Origin: Pseudomonadota bacterium
Lineage (GTDB): Bacteria; Pseudomonadota; Alphaproteobacteria; Rhizobiales; Xanthobacteraceae
Direction of reading: 5' to 3'
Assembly: GCA_023423415.1 (NCBI GenBank)
Contig: JAFAFP010000151.1
Coordinates: 1 to 64,000, forward strand
DNA length: 64,000 nt
Of this stretch, positions 60,412 through 64,000 are shown piece by piece. The position numbers were made by a program, and so were the translations under genes. The notes under the pieces were generated by a model, which saw only the letters and a list, made by a program, of their open reading frames with translations, searched no databases and had not been told where the DNA came from. Positions within the stretch are counted from its first letter, which is position 1. Each line of letters starts with the position of its first letter.

Positions 60412-61680
60412 GTGCCGAAGACAAACCGCGACGCAATCATCATTATCGGCGGAGGAATCGGGGGGCTGACGCTTGCCTTGTCTCTCCATGCCGCCGGGCT
60501 GGGAGACAAAGTCCGCGTCTTCGAAACCGTGCCGGAGCTCAAGCCGGTCGGCGGCGGCATCAATCTCGGCCCGCACGCGATGAAGGTGTTTTGCGAACTT
60601 GGCCTTGAAGATGCATTGCTGGCGGTCTCGAAGCAGCCCTCCGATTACGCCTTCTTCACCAAACGCGGACAACTTGTTTACCGTGAGCCATGGGGCAAGG
60701 CTGCGGGTCACAAGTGGCCGCACGTATCGATTCATCGCGCCGAATTGCACAAGGTCCTGGTCGATGCGATCAAAGCGCGCATGGGGGCCGACGCACTGCG
60801 TCTCGGTCACCGGTGCACTCGCATTTCGCAAGATGAAAATTCCGTTTCCGCGACCTTCGCTTTAGCCGGAAGCGAAACGGAGGACACTCACACCGGAGCC
60901 GTCCTTGTCGGCGCGGACGGTGTGCATTCGATCGTCCGCAAGACGTTGAATCCGGGCGAAGGCGGACCATGCTTCCACGGCATCAATCTCTGGAGAGGCG
61001 TCGCCCGCTGCAAGCCGTTTCTCACCGGATCGAGCATCGCCCGGGTCGGCGCCATGCACGCCACCATCATCATGTACCCGATCCGCGACAACGTCGACGA
61101 CGAAGGCAATCAACTCGTCAACTGGGTTGTCGAAGTCGATAGCCAGTCAGCCGTTAAGGCCGATTGGAATGGCGTGGCACGGCTGGAAGATTTCTATCCG
61201 ATTTTCGAGAACTGGGTTTTCGACTGGATGGATGTCGCCGCCCTGATCCGTAGCACCGATCCTATTCTTGCCTATCCGATGGTGGACCGCGATCCGCTCG
61301 AGCGCTGGACGGATGGGCGCATCACTTTGCTCGGCGATGCCGCGCATCCGATGTTTCCGCGCGGCGGCAATGGCGGCGCGCAGTCAATCCTCGATGCGGA
61401 GAACCTGGCTCGCCAGTTCGGTCAGTCGTCAGGTGATTTCGCGGCTGCCCTGCAGAAATACGAAGCGGAACGCCGCCCAGCGACAACCCGCGTCGTGTTG
61501 CAGAACCGCACAGCGCCACCAAACCTGATCGTCGATACCGTCGAGAAGATGACCGAGGGCAAGACATTCGACAAAATCGAGGATGTCGTTCCACCGGAGA
61601 CGCTGCGCGAGATATTCGCCAATTACCAGAAAGTGGCGGGATATCACGTCGATGTCGTTGGTAAACAACAAGGCCAGTGA
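60412..61680 (+). CDS. Flavin-dependent monooxygenase (PhzS/salicylate-hydroxylase-like)
   Basis: A 422-residue class A flavoprotein. FAD-binding GXGXXG is in IIIGGGIGGLTLALSLHAAG, the DG motif in VLVGADGVHSIVRKTL, and the GD motif in RITLLGDAAHPMFPRGGNGG. Overall pattern (VGGGINLGPHAMKVFCELGL; HKWPHVSIHRAELHKVLVDA; GINLWRGVARCKPFL) is closest to PhzS-type flavin-dependent oxidoreductases, which act on bicyclic or N-heteroaromatic acids, often with oxidative decarboxylation. GTG at 60412 with AGGAG ahead is the only start that includes the whole FAD loop. First gene of a four-gene operon ending at 63918. Confidence 0.92.
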   Translation: MPKTNRDAIIIIGGGIGGLTLALSLHAAGLGDKVRVFETVPELKPVGGGINLGPHAMKVFCELGLEDALLAVSKQPSDYAFFTKRGQLVYREPWGKAAGHKWPHVSIHRAELHKVLVDAIKARMGADALRLGHRCTRISQDENSVSATFALAGSETEDTHTGAVLVGADGVHSIVRKTLNPGEGGPCFHGINLWRGVARCKPFLTGSSIARVGAMHATIIMYPIRDNVDDEGNQLVNWVVEVDSQSAVKADWNGVARLEDFYPIFENWVFDWMDVAALIRSTDPILAYPMVDRDPLERWTDGRITLLGDAAHPMFPRGGNGGAQSILDAENLARQFGQSSGDFAAALQKYEAERRPATTRVVLQNRTAPPNLIVDTVEKMTEGKTFDKIEDVVPPETLREIFANYQKVAGYHVDVVGKQQGQ

Positions 61681-61694
61681 GGAGAAGAGAGACA

Positions 61695-62120
61695 ATGGCG
61701 TTCACAATCGAGACCAAAGTTCTGAGCTACAGCGGCGCCGAGAAGATGCTCGCGGCCGCTATCGCCAAAGCCACCGAGATGAAAGTGCCGCAATGCATCT
61801 CAATCGTCGATGCCGGCGGACATCTTCTGGCCTTTGCTCGGATGGACGGGGCTTTTGCCATGTCGCTGGAAACGTCGCTGATGAAGGCGAAGACCGCTGC
61901 TTCCTATGGCGAGCCAACCGGCAACATCCTGGCTGGCGTTGATATCAAGCTGGCGATCGCCACGCAGGGCAAGCGCATCAATCTGCCGGGCGGCTTGCCG
62001 ATCATCATCGATGGACGCGTCGTCGGCGCGATCGGCATCGGCTCGGGTACCGGTGAGCAGGACCGTCAGGTTGCGGCCGCCGCGCTGAAAGTCGTTCCCG
62101 GCGCACAACAGTTCGATTGA
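61695..62120 (+). CDS. HbpS/GlcG-family (DUF336) heme-binding-like protein
   Basis: A 141-residue protein of the GlcG/HbpS family: ATEMKVPQCISIVDAGGHLL, FARMDGAFAMSLETSLMKAK, TAASYGEPTGNIL and GGLPIIIDGRVVGAIGIGSG. These small octameric proteins bind heme or corrinoids in some species and often appear in aromatic and glycolate operons, where their role is unclear (possibly an isomerase or stabiliser). ATG 61695 has GGAGAAGAGAG ahead. It is 14 bases after the monooxygenase gene and 17 before the hydrolase gene, clearly in the operon. Confidence 0.9.
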   Translation: MAFTIETKVLSYSGAEKMLAAAIAKATEMKVPQCISIVDAGGHLLAFARMDGAFAMSLETSLMKAKTAASYGEPTGNILAGVDIKLAIATQGKRINLPGGLPIIIDGRVVGAIGIGSGTGEQDRQVAAAALKVVPGAQQFD

Positions 62121-62137
62121 GCGCCAGGCCAGACAAG

Positions 62138-62950
62138 ATGCAGAACAAACAGACGACTTTCGAGGGCCACACGGTCAGTTATCTTGAAGCGGGCTCCGGC
62201 TTTCCGATCCTCATGATTCACGGGGTCGGTCCGGGCACTGCGATCAACGCCAATTACGGCCCGGTCTTGGAACCGTTGAGCAAACGCTTCCATATTTTCG
62301 GCATGGATATGATCGGCTTTGGCGGATCTGACCGCAACAAGAACCACCCGCTGTTCGACGTAAACCTCTGGGTGCGGCAAGCCGAGGCGATGCTGGCCCT
62401 GATGCCGGCCGGACCGGTCGGCATCATCGGTCATTCGATGGGCGGCGCCATCGCTCTGAAAGTGGCGTCCCGCAACGAGCGGATCGTCAAGGCGATGACG
62501 TCGTGTTCCGTCGGCGTCCCCTATCCGATCAACGACGCGCTGAATGGCTTCTGGTCGATGCCTGAAGACCGCGCCACCATGAAGAAAGTCATGGGGCGCA
62601 TGATGTATTCGGCGACAAATATCTCCGACCAGATGATCGAGGACCGCTGGGCGCTGCTGACGCAGCCCGGCTATCCGGAATATTTCGGCGAGCTGTTCGC
62701 TGAACCGCGACAGCGGCTGCTCGATGCCGCCGTCCTCAGTGACGACGAGATCGCCCGCATCAAGGCCAAGGTCGTGATGCTGCACGGACGCGACGATCAA
62801 CCCTGCCCGCCTGAACTGACCACGCTCGTGCTTGCGCGCAAGCTGCCGCGTGCTGACATCCACCTGCTTGGCCATTGCGGGCACAATCTGCCGCGCGAAC
62901 GAACCGCGGATTTTCTCGAAAACGCCTATGCGCTGTTTGGCGGCGCCTGA
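62138..62950 (+). CDS. Alpha/beta hydrolase, meta-cleavage-product hydrolase-like
   Basis: A 270-residue hydrolase. The oxyanion segment LMIHGVGPGTAINANYGPVL, nucleophile Ser100 in IIGHSMGGAIAL, acid in VVMLHGRDDQPCPP and His in LGHCGHNLPRERTADF form a full triad. HGVGPG plus the NANYG continuation is characteristic of C-C bond hydrolases of meta-cleavage pathways (BphD, MhpC, HsaD). ATG 62138 is used; a TTG at 62117 would overlap the previous stop. Set between HbpS-like and dioxygenase genes, it should hydrolyse the ring-fission product. Confidence 0.92.
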   Translation: MQNKQTTFEGHTVSYLEAGSGFPILMIHGVGPGTAINANYGPVLEPLSKRFHIFGMDMIGFGGSDRNKNHPLFDVNLWVRQAEAMLALMPAGPVGIIGHSMGGAIALKVASRNERIVKAMTSCSVGVPYPINDALNGFWSMPEDRATMKKVMGRMMYSATNISDQMIEDRWALLTQPGYPEYFGELFAEPRQRLLDAAVLSDDEIARIKAKVVMLHGRDDQPCPPELTTLVLARKLPRADIHLLGHCGHNLPRERTADFLENAYALFGGA

Positions 62951-63012
62951 GAGACAGCCACGACAAGGCGCGGTTGAACACCCATAATCAAGAGAACGGG
63001 AAAGAAAACGCT

Positions 63013-63918
63013 ATGAGCGGCGTGAAGCAAATCGGTCACGCGACCTTCGAAACTCCGGATATGGAGCGCGCGATCGCCTATTACACTCAGTATCTCGGTT
63101 TGACCGAGGTGCAACGCGACGGCAAGACAGCCTTTCTGGCCTGTCCGTCCGATTTCCATTCGGTTGTTTTGACGGAGGGCTCAGCACCGGCCGTGACCAA
63201 GCTGACCTTGCAGCTCGCGCCCGACGCCGATCTCGATGCTTTCGCGGTTGAAACGGAGAAGAAAGGCGTTCAGGTGCGCCGGCACTCGGACGCAGCGCCG
63301 AACACGCCCGTAACGCTTTCGATCACCGATCCGTCCGGTCTCGACGTCGATTTGATTGCGACCCGAACGGTCAAAGACACACGGCCAAAGAACCATGGCG
63401 TCACGCCCCGCAAGCTCGGGCACACCGCTTTCTTCACCCCCGACATCCAGGCCACTGTAAAATTCTATACCGAGATCCTCGGCTTTCGCGTGTCTGACTG
63501 GATTGGCGATTTCTTCGTCTTCATGCGCTGCAATCCTGACCACCACACTGTCAACTTCCTGTCCGGACCAAAACGCGGATTGCATCACATCGCGTTCGAA
63601 CTGAACGACTGGAACCATGTCAAACAGGCGTGCGACCTGTTGCCCGATCATAATCTCGATCTGATCTGGGGGCCCGGACGTCATGGCCCTGGCCACAATA
63701 TTTACACCTACCACACGAATCCGGATGGTTTCACGATCGAGATGTTCACCGAGCTCGATACCATGAGCAATGAGGAGAACGGCTATTTCGATCCGCGTCC
63801 CTGGCATAAGGACAAGCCACAGCGTCCGAAAGTCTGGGACCCCACGGCGATCCAGAGTCGTAATTTCTGGGGCCTGTCCAAGCCGGATCAGCCCAAGGAT
63901 ATCGGCAAATTCAAATGA
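63013..63918 (+). CDS. Extradiol ring-cleavage dioxygenase (VOC, two domains)
   Basis: A 301-residue type I extradiol dioxygenase. The N-terminal domain opens QIGHATFETPDMERAIAYYT. The catalytic C-terminal domain has His in KLGHTAFFTPDIQATVKFY, His in RGLHHIAFELNDWN, and Glu in DGFTIEMFTELD, completing the 2-His-1-Glu iron site. WGPGRHGPGHNIYTYHTNPD is the extradiol fingerprint. ATG 63013 starts the family N-terminus; the upstream open frame lies over the hydrolase gene. It is the last gene of the operon and is closed by a strong terminator. Confidence 0.94.
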   Translation: MSGVKQIGHATFETPDMERAIAYYTQYLGLTEVQRDGKTAFLACPSDFHSVVLTEGSAPAVTKLTLQLAPDADLDAFAVETEKKGVQVRRHSDAAPNTPVTLSITDPSGLDVDLIATRTVKDTRPKNHGVTPRKLGHTAFFTPDIQATVKFYTEILGFRVSDWIGDFFVFMRCNPDHHTVNFLSGPKRGLHHIAFELNDWNHVKQACDLLPDHNLDLIWGPGRHGPGHNIYTYHTNPDGFTIEMFTELDTMSNEENGYFDPRPWHKDKPQRPKVWDPTAIQSRNFWGLSKPDQPKDIGKFK

Positions 63919-63920
63919 AG

Positions 63921-63957
63921 AAAAAAGCTGGGCTGCAGAATGCAGTCCGGCTTTTTT
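63921..63957 (+). terminator. Rho-independent terminator of the ring-cleavage operon
   Basis: AAAAAAGC-TGG-GCTGCA, loop GAA, TGCAGTCCGGCTTTTTT forms a GC-rich stem with minor bulges, followed by TTTTTTATT. It begins 3 bases after the TGA of the dioxygenase gene. Confidence 0.9.
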
Positions 63958-64000
63958 ATTTGAAGCAGAACTTGTCACCTCGTCAGAGACAGAGGAGAGC

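Noticed and set aside
1..64000. CRISPR arrays, transposases, integrases, phage genes, riboswitches
   Set aside because: No regularly spaced repeats, no transposase or integrase motifs, and no riboswitch-like conserved leader was seen on either strand.

Overview
The window looks like chromosomal DNA of an alphaproteobacterium, most likely Nitrobacteraceae (Bradyrhizobium, Afipia or Rhodopseudomonas type). The grounds are the moderately high GC, the protein styles (DUF992, HdeA-like, DUF1254, UBP zinc finger next to a thioredoxin-reductase remnant, short UvrA paralogue), many IclR/LysR/MocR/AraC regulators, and many TRAP and ABC uptake systems. I saw no transposase, integrase, phage gene or CRISPR array.

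The left edge (1-2460) is the 3' end of a tRNA-Ser followed by decayed DNA: one copy of a diverged non-coding repeat, a frameshifted AAA-ATPase remnant fused to a headless glucokinase remnant, and a 6-phosphofructokinase remnant with an internal deletion. A second decayed zone (15206-17316) holds minC/minD remnants on the minus strand, the second copy of the repeat and the tail of a membrane protein. A third (18893-19121) is an aldo/keto reductase head joined to a thioredoxin-reductase tail. The UvrA paralogue beside it carries a C-terminal frameshift.

Between these scars lie three catabolic blocks. Block 1 (2517-15205): TRAP transporter, FMN reductase, aldehyde dehydrogenase, VOC extradiol-dioxygenase-like protein, FAH-family hydrolase, small YdhR/EthD-like protein, Rieske oxygenase and LysR regulator on the minus strand. 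A VanB-type reductase and another VOC dioxygenase run divergently. This reads as a two-component Rieske pathway for an unidentified aromatic compound. Block 2 (26982-39506): an operon with a cyanuric-acid-hydrolase/barbiturase-type ring-opening amidohydrolase, two further amidohydrolases, a polar amino-acid-type ABC importer with two binding proteins and an LVIVD propeller protein. It is divergent from a MocR regulator and followed by a SsuA/THI5-like binding protein and a dihydropyrimidinase-like enzyme. This reads as uptake and hydrolysis of an N-heterocycle. Block 3 (48271-63918): hydroxypyruvate-isomerase-like, CoA-transferase, cysteine-dioxygenase-like, IclR, enoyl-CoA hydratase, a Tau/Ssu-type ABC importer, Ldh-type dehydrogenase, alpha/beta hydrolase, HpaB-type monooxygenase and a second IclR. 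A divergent four-gene operon (PhzS-like flavin monooxygenase, HbpS-like, MCP-hydrolase-like, extradiol dioxygenase) follows and reads as hydroxylation, ring cleavage and hydrolysis.

Two non-catabolic stretches separate them. 17317-26531 carries detoxification and stress genes: aldehyde dehydrogenase, UBP zinc finger, UvrA paralogue, glutathione-independent formaldehyde dehydrogenase, aldo/keto reductase, PfpI/DJ-1 and Old Yellow Enzyme. 40261-48136 carries envelope and periplasmic proteins (HdeA-like, DUF1254, beta-barrel, DUF992), two AraC regulators with a shared in-phase tandem operator, an alpha/beta-hydrolase lipoprotein and a small channel-like protein with an unusual selectivity filter.
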